From contig DDPV01000015.1 of the NCBI GenBank assembly GCA_002342365.1, forward strand, positions 63,800 through 96,080: 32,281 nucleotides of DNA, given 5' to 3'. Positions 16,056-23,580 of this stretch are shown piece after piece. Within the stretch, counting starts at the first letter, position 1; the number at the start of each line of letters is the position of its first letter. Under the pieces are notes generated by a model, which made no database searches, was not told where the DNA came from, and was given only the letters and a program-made list of their open reading frames with translations. The DNA comes from Burkholderiales bacterium UBA2459 (lineage in GTDB: Bacteria; Pseudomonadota; Gammaproteobacteria; Burkholderiales; Burkholderiaceae_E). Both the position numbers and the translations under genes were made by a program.

Positions 16056-16650
16056 GGGGATAGCTTGCCCGAATCATTGACCTGTCCCCGAAATCAAAGT
16101 GCCACCATTCCGTGTCAATACCGCGAAAACCCGCAAATGACATCACCGAACGAAGCAACGCGCGATGACCCAGATGCTCGGACGTCAGCCGGCCATCGTC
16201 AAGATGTCGCTTCTCCAGGATGGGATGGGAAAGTTCGTCCATTTGGTCGAATTCTGAGCCCATATCTGCAGCACATCCCTCGGCGTCAACCAGGGTGAGA
16301 TCAACTGCCATACCGTAGGAATGGATTGATCCCAGCGCTGGATCGGCGAAATAAGCCTCGAAATGGCTTCCTTGTACCCTCTTCCAAATCGATTCTTGAA
16401 CCCTATGTGGCCGAAGCGCGTCTAAAACAAGCAGCGACCATGGTGCGTTGATTTGTCTCAAATGCGCTGCCGCAAGGGTTAGCGCTTGGAAGGCGTCGAC
16501 ATGAATCCATGCGCAGTCGATGTTGTCGTACAGGGGAATGCCGGCGAAATTGTTGCTTCCAGCGTAGCGCAAGTCGATAGTCACCCCTTCCAAGGCATCA
16601 AGTGGTGCAAAGCGTCGATCCCCTGCGACAAGTTCCAGAGGAATCTCCAT
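16045..16650 (-). CDS. ddpX: D-Ala-D-Ala dipeptidase (VanX/DdpX family, peptidase M15D)
   Basis: 201-residue zinc dipeptidase that hydrolyses free D-Ala-D-Ala. Motifs match VanX: IDLRYAGSNNFAG near the N-terminus, LDALRPHRVQ (catalytic Arg), SIHSYGMAVDLTLVD (zinc His and Asp), and TEWWHFDFG (catalytic Glu and zinc His). The start is set at ATG 16650 by a GAGGTG ribosome site eight bases upstream. The same frame is open further into the receptor gene, but that part has no family resemblance. No signal peptide is seen, so it is probably cytosolic. It follows the TonB receptor by 46 bases. In E. coli, ddpX accompanies a dipeptide ABC transporter; a similar transporter lies about 11 kb away here. 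Confidence 0.94.
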   Translation of the reverse strand: MEIPLELVAGDRRFAPLDALEGVTIDLRYAGSNNFAGIPLYDNIDCAWIHVDAFQALTLAAAHLRQINAPWSLLVLDALRPHRVQESIWKRVQGSHFEAYFADPALGSIHSYGMAVDLTLVDAEGCAADMGSEFDQMDELSHPILEKRHLDDGRLTSEHLGHRALLRSVMSFAGFRGIDTEWWHFDFGDRSMIRASYPRVV

Positions 16651-16696
16651 GGAACCGCACCTCGACGCTTCGGCTTGGTTTGAGCCCTCGCCGACC

Positions 16697-19516
16697 TCAA
16701 TGAAAGCGATACGTAGCGCGCAGCAGGAAAGCTCTGAGTCTCGGATCGGCAACGCGTGCATCCCATCCGGCACCAGCGACGTTATCGACATTGTGATAAG
16801 AAAACGGTGGCGCTTTATCAAAAATATTCTTGATACCCGCTGACAGGACAAGATTTTTAATGCCGGTATACGCCACGTTGAGGTTATACGTGGTGTAGGA
16901 ATCGACGCGGTTTCCGTAGCCGAGTTTGGCCAAATCAACCCCGCTGCCGTATCCGTCAACTTCAGCGTTATAACCTGAAGAATAAAACTGCGTGAGCGTT
17001 GTTGTCCAATTCCCGCGGGACCAATTCACACTGGCGCTGTGCTTCCAACGGAGTTTCAAGTCCCACAGGTAGGTAAAGTCTCCAAACTGACCAACCCGAT
17101 CGACCCATGGTGAGCCGTCATCCTTTCGCACCTCATACCGGCTGAGATAGGTTCCATCCAGCCGAGCGTTAAGGCGTCCAAATTCGCCGCTAGTTTTTGC
17201 AAGGACGCTAAGGTCGTAGCCCGAGACACGATCGCCGGCCACGTTGATGTAGCCCGCCCGCACAAAGTCAATTTCACCGGAGGGTTTACGCACGATGTAG
17301 TCGCTCAGAACCTGGTAATTCGCGATCACCTCCTGGGCAGTTCGTGCAGCGATGCGATCCTTCAAATCAATACTGAAGTGATCGATACTGGTGCTTAACC
17401 AACTGGTTGGTTCCCAAACGACTCCGATACTGCTCTGATTCGATCGTTCTGGCTTCAAATTTGGATTGCCCCCGGTGATAACAGCTGGGCGAATCTTGCA
17501 GTATCGGACATCACCGGGATTTTTTGCGCACAGCAATGGATCGTTGATGTCGCTATTGAATTGTCCGGTGTTTTGACCTTCATAAAGCGGGCCGAAATCG
17601 GGAGCATGAAATCCTTTGTTGAATGAGCCCCTGAATAACAAAAATTTAGTGGGTGTGAATCGGGCAGCAATTTTTGGATTCGTTGTGGTACCGAAACCGT
17701 CGTAGCGGTCCTGGCGAAGGGCAAGCTGCGTTTCCAGAACGTTCTTCACCAGGGGTATTTGCATTTCGGCGAAGAATGCTCTGATGTTCCGACTGACCTC
17801 GTTCAGGGTTGCCGGGGAGCCCGCACCGATGATTGCCGGCGCGTTGAGCGTTCCGTTATTGAATACATAAGATTCTTTGCGCACATCGATTCCGAGCGCT
17901 GTTGACGCAGCACCGCCGGGCGCATGAAACAATTCTCTGGAAATGACCGCATCAAATTGACTGATTCTTGCCTCGCCGCCGTACAACTGCCCGGTGTACT
18001 TTGCGCCATTGATGAGATCGATGGCTTCCTTGGTTTGTACCTGACCCGGAAGCAGGAAGGGATTGATCTTGCCGGTATCCATCGCGGCTTTGAACTTGGC
18101 CTCATCAAGATAACCGTCGAGATAGTTCGTGGTCGATTGGCTTGCAGCGCTGGAGAGTCCGGCGCGATAATCCCAGCCCGCCACCTCGCCTTCAAGGCTG
18201 GCCAGTGCCCTGAAGCTCTTGGTTTCGGTTTCCTGAGTTCTCAGACCGCAATCGAGACAGCGCCAGCGAATGCGGATTGGCTTTGTCGGGTCATAGAAAA
18301 CACGAGGATCGGCCGCATCGTTGGTTGACTTGAAATACTGCGGCAGCAAGCTCGCAAGGTTCAGATAGTACGGTCCGCCTACGGGATAGTTTGCGCCCCT
18401 TGCAACCGTTGTGATCTGATTTTGGGTGTATTGCGCCTCTGATTTGACGTTTGAAGCCGTAAGCTCAAACGATGCGACCTGATTTTCCGAGAGTTTAAAC
18501 ATGCCTCTGGCAACCAGATTGAGTCGATCAACCGGCTGCTGCAGACTCCAATCCTTCCCGTAATCGTAGGCGCAAGCTTTGTTATTGTTTGTGAAGCCCG
18601 TGATGTCCCCGCGGTAAGGATACATGTTGGGAATCGAGCTACATTTATCCTGAAACGCCAGCAGGTTTGCCCTGTTGTACGACGTTGCATCGCCGGGCAA
18701 TTTGAATGATGCGCCCAGTGCTGTACCAGCTGCGGCTGTGATCGTTGCAAAAGGGGTACCTGTTGTGTCCATCGCAAGACCACGCGAGGGTTGGTACCCA
18801 TTGTGAAAATCACGCTGTGATCCCAGCAAGCGATCTTGCGAATCAGCGGAGAAACTCGCCATCAGGTTGAATCGATCGCGGTCGAGTGATCCGGTGCCCC
18901 ACAGAACTCTCGCACTCCGGATGTCGCCGCCACCGTGCTGGGTTTTGTCAATAAAGGCGCTACCTTCTATGCCGCTGAAGTCCTTGCGCAAAATAAAGTT
19001 GATCACGCCGCCGATTGCGTCGGTACCGTAAATAGCGGAGGCTCCATCGCGGAGAATCTCAACGCGTTCAATGGCTGAAAGCGGTACCGTGTTTAAGTCA
19101 ACCGATTTGCCGTTGAGGCCATGGCTTGCGACCCTTCGGCCGTTGAGAAGTACCAGGGTATTTTGCGGTCCTAGCCCTCTCATTGAGATTCCGGCAGAAC
19201 CGTTGTTGGCGGCTCGTCCGCCGAAAAACAAACTGTTCAAAAAATCACCGCCTTGATTGCTGACCATGTTGTCTTGTCCGTTGCCATTGACGGACAGTGT
19301 TGCAACCAGTTGTTCTGCGCTTGTAATTCCTGCTCGCTCGATCTCATCGCGGGTAATCACTTGCAAGGGCAAAGCTCCCTCGGATTGCACCCGTTTGATG
19401 CTTGATCCTGTGACCTCCACACGAGCCGTTTCCTGCGAGTTTTGTGCGAAGGCGGCAACGCTTGTGAGAGTCGCTAACGCGATTGCCGAGGTCTTGAATG
19501 CTCGCATGGTACGCAT
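16697..19516 (-). CDS. TonB-dependent outer-membrane receptor
   Basis: 939-residue outer-membrane active-transport channel. A signal peptide (MRTMRAFKTSAIALATLTSV ending AFA) is followed by a plug domain (~40-170: LPLQVITRDEIERAGITSAEQL, ISMRGLGPQNTLVLLNGRRV, AIERVEILRDGASAIYGTDA). The rest is a large beta barrel containing NPNLKPERSNQSSIG and NIFDKAPPF, ending in an aromatic (ATYRFH), as outer-membrane proteins do. This plug type is common in receptors for carbohydrates, peptides or complex organic substrates rather than siderophores. Being first in an operon with a D-Ala-D-Ala dipeptidase and an LD-carboxypeptidase, and divergent from ampG, it is a candidate importer of peptidoglycan fragments (inference). 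GGAG lies five bases before ATG 19516. Confidence 0.93.
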   Translation of the reverse strand: MRTMRAFKTSAIALATLTSVAAFAQNSQETARVEVTGSSIKRVQSEGALPLQVITRDEIERAGITSAEQLVATLSVNGNGQDNMVSNQGGDFLNSLFFGGRAANNGSAGISMRGLGPQNTLVLLNGRRVASHGLNGKSVDLNTVPLSAIERVEILRDGASAIYGTDAIGGVINFILRKDFSGIEGSAFIDKTQHGGGDIRSARVLWGTGSLDRDRFNLMASFSADSQDRLLGSQRDFHNGYQPSRGLAMDTTGTPFATITAAAGTALGASFKLPGDATSYNRANLLAFQDKCSSIPNMYPYRGDITGFTNNNKACAYDYGKDWSLQQPVDRLNLVARGMFKLSENQVASFELTASNVKSEAQYTQNQITTVARGANYPVGGPYYLNLASLLPQYFKSTNDAADPRVFYDPTKPIRIRWRCLDCGLRTQETETKSFRALASLEGEVAGWDYRAGLSSAASQSTTNYLDGYLDEAKFKAAMDTGKINPFLLPGQVQTKEAIDLINGAKYTGQLYGGEARISQFDAVISRELFHAPGGAASTALGIDVRKESYVFNNGTLNAPAIIGAGSPATLNEVSRNIRAFFAEMQIPLVKNVLETQLALRQDRYDGFGTTTNPKIAARFTPTKFLLFRGSFNKGFHAPDFGPLYEGQNTGQFNSDINDPLLCAKNPGDVRYCKIRPAVITGGNPNLKPERSNQSSIGVVWEPTSWLSTSIDHFSIDLKDRIAARTAQEVIANYQVLSDYIVRKPSGEIDFVRAGYINVAGDRVSGYDLSVLAKTSGEFGRLNARLDGTYLSRYEVRKDDGSPWVDRVGQFGDFTYLWDLKLRWKHSASVNWSRGNWTTTLTQFYSSGYNAEVDGYGSGVDLAKLGYGNRVDSYTTYNLNVAYTGIKNLVLSAGIKNIFDKAPPFSYHNVDNVAGAGWDARVADPRLRAFLLRATYRFH

Positions 19517-19536
19517 GACGACTCCGCTGAGTTTGA

Positions 19537-19579
19537 ATTTGAGTAAACGCTACACTGCTTTCGTCTTGATGACAAGACG
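19537..19579 (-). promoter_or_regulatory. candidate promoter of the TonB-receptor operon with overlapping palindrome
   Basis: In the 90-base gap between the divergent receptor and ampG genes, a perfect inverted repeat CGTCTTG-4-CAAGACG occupies 19562-19579. On the minus strand this repeat contains TTGTCA, followed 17 bases later by TAGCGT: a plausible but weak sigma-70 -35/-10 pair for the receptor operon. A palindrome over a -35 box is typical of a repressor operator. It also lies just upstream of ampG, so one regulator could control both sides. No regulator gene is in the window. Confidence 0.4.
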
Positions 19580-19606
19580 GTGACATTTCATCTTGGGCGA
19601 TTCCCT

Positions 19607-20956
19607 ATGCTCTGGCGCTGGATTCCAACTCTTTACTTCACGCAGGCCTTGCCCTATGCGGTCGTGATGTCATTGGCAGTTGTGATGTTCAAGGATCTTG
19701 CGCTTTCCAATGCTGAGATCGCCTGGATTACAGGCTGGTTTTATCTGCCATGGGTCATCAAACCTCTCTGGAGTCCTCTGCTCACGCTTTTTGCCGGCGA
19801 GCGCCACTGGACGCTTTGGATGCAAGCCTTCATCAGTTTTTGTTTTGCCTGCATCGTGATGGTTCTTATGGCGCAGAGCTCATCGTGGTTGTTGGCAGTC
19901 GTGGGACTGATGTGGGCAATTGCCTTTGCTTCGGCCACGCACGACGTTGCCGCTGACGGCTTTTATCTTCGCATCCTCGATCCCGGTTCACAGGCTCGTT
20001 TCGTGGGCGTACGAAGCCTCGCGTTCCGATTGGCGATGCTTAGTGTCTCGGGCGGTGTTGTTTCCTTCGTCGGACTTTTGTTGGAGCGATCTGATAAACC
20101 CTTTGAGGCATGGTCAATCGCCTTCCTGATGATTGCGCTCGGCATGGGATTGCTTGCATGCTGGCACCACATCGCGCTGCCCCGCTACGCAGAACCACAG
20201 TTCCAAACTGATGACCTGATACGGCAAGACGAACATCATCGTCCGGTTGCTCTTTCCGCTCCTGCTCGCGGAAATGGCCCGCCGCAGGCGCGGTCCATTG
20301 GGTCAATACTTGTCAGGGCACTGGCTCAGTACCGGGTGGTTTTGTTTGATTTCTTTCAGCAGAGCAATCTTTGGCCGACGCTTTGCTTTCTACTCTTTTA
20401 TCGCTTTTCGGAGTCCCAACTCCTGCGCTTGCTCATTCCATTTCTGATGGATAGCGAAATACGTGGCGGGATGGCTCTGAGTCATGCCGAACTCGGTCTG
20501 AGTTACGGCGGCCTAGGCGTGGTCGCCCTCAGCCTCGGAGGCTTATGGGGCGGCTACTGCATCGCACGCTGGGGGCTTCGGCGACTGCTCTGGCCCATGG
20601 TGTGGTGCCTTAATGTGCCGAATCTTGCGTATGCTTTACTCGCTTGGGATCCGCTTACGGGGAAGTCCTGGGCCTTCGCGGCCATTGCGCTCGAGCAACT
20701 CGGCTATGGCTTTGGCTTTGCGGGATATCTCGTTTTCATGATGCGCGTGTCCGAAGGACAGCACGCCACCGCCCACTACGCAATCTGTACCGGCTTGATG
20801 GCACTTGGCATGATGCTCCCCGGTATGCCAGCCGGCTGGATTCAAATGCAGGTCGGTTATCCTGGGTTTTTCGCCTGGGTGCTCATCAGTACAGTTCCTT
20901 CTTTTATATCGGTTATGTGGGTTATGAAAAGAGGTTTGGGCTTGGAGTCCCGGTAG
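19607..20956 (+). CDS. ampG: AmpG-like muropeptide permease (MFS)
   Basis: 449-residue major-facilitator inner-membrane transporter with about twelve hydrophobic segments and a polar central loop (~200-240). AmpG hallmarks are clear: LYFTQALPYAVV in the first helix, SNAEIAWITGWFYLPWVIKPLWSPL, and ATHDVAADGFYLRILDPGSQ followed by FVGVRSLAFRLAML. AmpG imports GlcNAc-anhydroMurNAc and its peptides by proton symport. ATG 19607 fits the family start; a GTG at 19580 directly abuts the palindrome and has no good ribosome site. It is divergent from the receptor/dipeptidase/LD-carboxypeptidase operon, giving one outer-membrane and one inner-membrane transporter side by side. Confidence 0.9.
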   Translation: MLWRWIPTLYFTQALPYAVVMSLAVVMFKDLALSNAEIAWITGWFYLPWVIKPLWSPLLTLFAGERHWTLWMQAFISFCFACIVMVLMAQSSSWLLAVVGLMWAIAFASATHDVAADGFYLRILDPGSQARFVGVRSLAFRLAMLSVSGGVVSFVGLLLERSDKPFEAWSIAFLMIALGMGLLACWHHIALPRYAEPQFQTDDLIRQDEHHRPVALSAPARGNGPPQARSIGSILVRALAQYRVVLFDFFQQSNLWPTLCFLLFYRFSESQLLRLLIPFLMDSEIRGGMALSHAELGLSYGGLGVVALSLGGLWGGYCIARWGLRRLLWPMVWCLNVPNLAYALLAWDPLTGKSWAFAAIALEQLGYGFGFAGYLVFMMRVSEGQHATAHYAICTGLMALGMMLPGMPAGWIQMQVGYPGFFAWVLISTVPSFISVMWVMKRGLGLESR

Positions 20957-20963
20957 CGGACTC
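20945..20963. terminator. possible bidirectional stem-loop between ampG and the bla-like gene
   Basis: GAGTCC (20945-20950) and GGACTC (20958-20963) pair perfectly around a 7-base loop that contains the ampG stop codon. A second short pairing (CGGG/CCCG, 20965-20980) follows. The location between two convergent genes suits a terminator, but there is no strong T-run on either side, so the call is tentative. Confidence 0.3.
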
Positions 20964-21016
20964 TCGGGTGGAACTTCCCGACAATGACAGAATGTCTTGC
21001 GTGCCGAATTGCGAAC

Positions 21017-22369
21017 TTAAGCCAGGCGACTGGCGATCCATCCGTCAATCCGCGCCCCGAGCGCGGGGATTATCCAGGGCGTTACCATTTGCGGGTGCTT
21101 GACATGACGCATGCCCAGCGTTGACATCATCGCGATAAGATAACGCCGCCCACCCGGTTTGATCGATTTGACGAGACCCGCGTCGCAAGCGTACGACCAG
21201 GTTGATCCCGTCTTATGGGCGAATGTTACGCTGGCAAGCTGTTGTCGTGATGGGTCGAAGCCAGAAAAGATTTCGCCTTCGATCTGCACTTGCTGATGCG
21301 CGTTCATCCAGCGGTCGGGTAATCTGGCCGGGATGCCCTCAACCCAGCCGGGCACCCCCGCAAGCAAGCCGCTTGATAACACTTCATGTCTTGCTTGATC
21401 ATCCATCCAGCGCCAAAATCGATTGGCACTTTGTGCTGATAAAAATTTGCGATCCGGGAATATGGATTGGCCAGGGTCTGGGGCATTTGTTGACGCAAGC
21501 CAGGGCGGCCTGATGCCGGCTTGTCCGGTTGCATCCAGAATCAGCCAGAGCATGCGAACACAGTCCCAAGACGTCATCTGAAGTTGGCCGACGCCAGCGC
21601 CATCGGGATTACGCCAGCCGCCGTTTGCGGTCGTGTTGTCCAGCCGAAGCCCGTGCAAATCAAACGACTTAAAATGTTGATTCAGGTCGTTGTGTTTTAT
21701 AGAATTATCAATCAAAGCCTTCTGATGAAGCAAGGCCACTAGGGTATCTGTAGCTTCATTGCTGCTCAATGTGATCATGCGGTCGCAGCAATGCTCCACG
21801 CTGTGCTTTTCGCTACCGACCTCAAGCATATCCTGCCAGTCAATCAGCTTGCGGTCGGCTAGAAGACAAACACCGACTGCGATCATCAGCTTCACAACCG
21901 AAGCGGGGTAAGGCGCGATCACGCGATGAGGCCCCGAACCGGTCAAAACCTCAAGCTCGCGGAATTGTCGCCAATTAGCCCCTGGCAACCATGCAATCGA
22001 GTCTTTCCTGATGTTGACCGGATCAGCAAGATAACGAATGTTGTGGGGGCCGGTTGCGCGAAGAGGGTCCAGTTCTCCGCGCAAGCTTTCGCCGTGACCC
22101 GCCTGAATCAGAACCTGAGCCCAAGCGGCAGTCCGAATGCCCCCGCTTGCAGGGAGCAATACAAGCGAACAATCAATCGTCGGAAAAGGATCTAGCATGG
22201 CGGGGCTTGCCGCCTCTATGGTCTTCACCAAGGCATCACGGAGCATGACCGCGACTTCATCATGGCTGGGCATCAAGCTGCCCGTTTGAGCCTTCTTGGA
22301 ACCAGCCAAGGCCGCGAACCCCATACCCTTGGCGACTTGCGATGTAAAGACCCTGCGCCCCCGCTTCAA
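21017..22369 (-). CDS. class A beta-lactamase-like serine hydrolase
   Basis: 450-residue penicillin-fold serine hydrolase. The SxxK motif is YPASVVKLM (Ser157, Lys160), SxN is LSSNEATD, and the KTG triad is FAHKTGSTWSYACDAG. It is longer than a class A beta-lactamase (~290), with about 100 extra residues before the SxxK region and an insert after SxN, so it may be a carboxypeptidase- or esterase-like relative rather than a resistance enzyme. The N-terminus KRGRRVFTSQVAKGMGFAAL resembles a twin-arginine signal. The start is TTG 22369, overlapping the previous stop by four bases (TTGA), hence coupled to the aminotransferase gene. It is convergent with ampG; AmpG-derived muropeptides classically control beta-lactamases, but no AmpR-like gene is present. 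Confidence 0.85.
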   Translation of the reverse strand: MKRGRRVFTSQVAKGMGFAALAGSKKAQTGSLMPSHDEVAVMLRDALVKTIEAASPAMLDPFPTIDCSLVLLPASGGIRTAAWAQVLIQAGHGESLRGELDPLRATGPHNIRYLADPVNIRKDSIAWLPGANWRQFRELEVLTGSGPHRVIAPYPASVVKLMIAVGVCLLADRKLIDWQDMLEVGSEKHSVEHCCDRMITLSSNEATDTLVALLHQKALIDNSIKHNDLNQHFKSFDLHGLRLDNTTANGGWRNPDGAGVGQLQMTSWDCVRMLWLILDATGQAGIRPPWLASTNAPDPGQSIFPDRKFLSAQSANRFWRWMDDQARHEVLSSGLLAGVPGWVEGIPARLPDRWMNAHQQVQIEGEIFSGFDPSRQQLASVTFAHKTGSTWSYACDAGLVKSIKPGGRRYLIAMMSTLGMRHVKHPQMVTPWIIPALGARIDGWIASRLA

Positions 22370-23565
22370 CTGCCCTGGCTCGCAAGAAAATCAATCGCCC
22401 TTGGCAAAGCATCGCGTCCGATCGGCACAGCCATACGGAGCATGGCTGCTTCAATGCCCGCCAAAGCACCGAGAATCGTTGGCTCATTCATATCGCCAAG
22501 GTGTCCGATGCGAAAAACCTTGCCTGCCATCGGACCGAGACCGCCTGCCATCGCAACCTGGAACTGCTCGCGCGCAAGGTTTCGAATCGCCTCCGGATCA
22601 AAACCTTGAACGGTGACCGCAGTCACCGCAACCGACCGAGCTTGTTTGTCCTGGCAAAAGAAATCGATTGCACCGGCGGCAGACCAGGCGTCGATCGCCT
22701 CAAACACGGCGCCTGCGAGCCTGCGGTGTCTTGCAAAAACCTGCTCCAAACCCTCTTGTTGCAGGAGTTCAAGTGCAGCGCGCAAGCCCATCAACATTTG
22801 TAGCGGTGGTGTGCCGCAGAACTTACGGTAGGCGTGAGTGCCGGTGCGTTTGGTCCAGTCCCAGTAAAACTTTGGAGAGGGGTTGTCAACCGATGCTTGA
22901 TTGGCCCGCGCATCGACCACCACAAAGCCCAGGCCCGGCGGAAGCATCAGTCCTTTTTGCGAACCGCCAACCACCAGATTCACACCCATCGCATCCATAT
23001 GAAAGGGGGTTGCAGCAAGCGATGAGACCACATCGACCACGTAGAGCGCTGGATGACCTGCACGGTCAATCGCCTCGCGAATGGCTTGCACATCGCTCGT
23101 GATCCCGGTTGATGTGTCAGTTTGTACAACGAATACAGCTTTGATTTCGCCTTCTTTGTCCTTGCGAAGAATTGTTTCTATTTCATCGGGGTCAATCGGG
23201 TAGCCCTCACGCCAGGGGGTTCGCAGCACACGACGGTCAAGCGCCTCGGTCTGAAGTGCCCAGCCTTCTGAGAAATGACCGGTTGAGGGAATCAGCACCA
23301 GATCGCCTTCGGCCAGAACATTCGCGATCGCGACTTCCCAGGCTCCATGACCGTTGGCCGCGTAAAGATAAACCTCCGCATCGCGGGTTCCGACCAAGGC
23401 TTGCATGCCGGCTTCACAGTCTTTGATCCAGGTATCAAGCCTGGTATCGGCCAGATCGATCGACTGCCGGTGCATCGCATCGAGTACCTCATCCGGAATC
23501 CGGGTTGGGCCGGGCGCGTGAAGAAAGCGTGCGCCAGGAATGCGATTGTTTGGGTAAGACCTCAT
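22366..23565 (-). CDS. class V aminotransferase (serine/alanine-glyoxylate type)
   Basis: 399-residue PLP enzyme of the serine-glyoxylate/alanine-glyoxylate aminotransferase group, cytosolic. Visible: FLHAPGPTRIPDEVL at the N-terminus, LYAANGHGAWEVAIANV, VVDVVSSLAATPF with the PLP Asp, and VVGGSQKGLMLPPGL with the Schiff-base Lys204. The likely acceptor is glyoxylate or pyruvate and the donor serine, alanine or aspartate; the sequence alone cannot choose. It lies 15 bases after the TRAP large permease and overlaps the start of the beta-lactamase-like gene, so it is part of the same transcript and may process what the TRAP system imports. Confidence 0.92.
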   Translation of the reverse strand: MRSYPNNRIPGARFLHAPGPTRIPDEVLDAMHRQSIDLADTRLDTWIKDCEAGMQALVGTRDAEVYLYAANGHGAWEVAIANVLAEGDLVLIPSTGHFSEGWALQTEALDRRVLRTPWREGYPIDPDEIETILRKDKEGEIKAVFVVQTDTSTGITSDVQAIREAIDRAGHPALYVVDVVSSLAATPFHMDAMGVNLVVGGSQKGLMLPPGLGFVVVDARANQASVDNPSPKFYWDWTKRTGTHAYRKFCGTPPLQMLMGLRAALELLQQEGLEQVFARHRRLAGAVFEAIDAWSAAGAIDFFCQDKQARSVAVTAVTVQGFDPEAIRNLAREQFQVAMAGGLGPMAGKVFRIGHLGDMNEPTILGALAGIEAAMLRMAVPIGRDALPRAIDFLASQGS

Positions 23566-23580
23566 GATCGCTCTAAGAAA

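Noticed and set aside
16651..16959. N-terminal extension of the D-Ala-D-Ala dipeptidase into the receptor gene
   Set aside because: The extra residues are the receptor C-terminus read in another frame; ATG 16650 with GAGGTG upstream gives a family-length protein.
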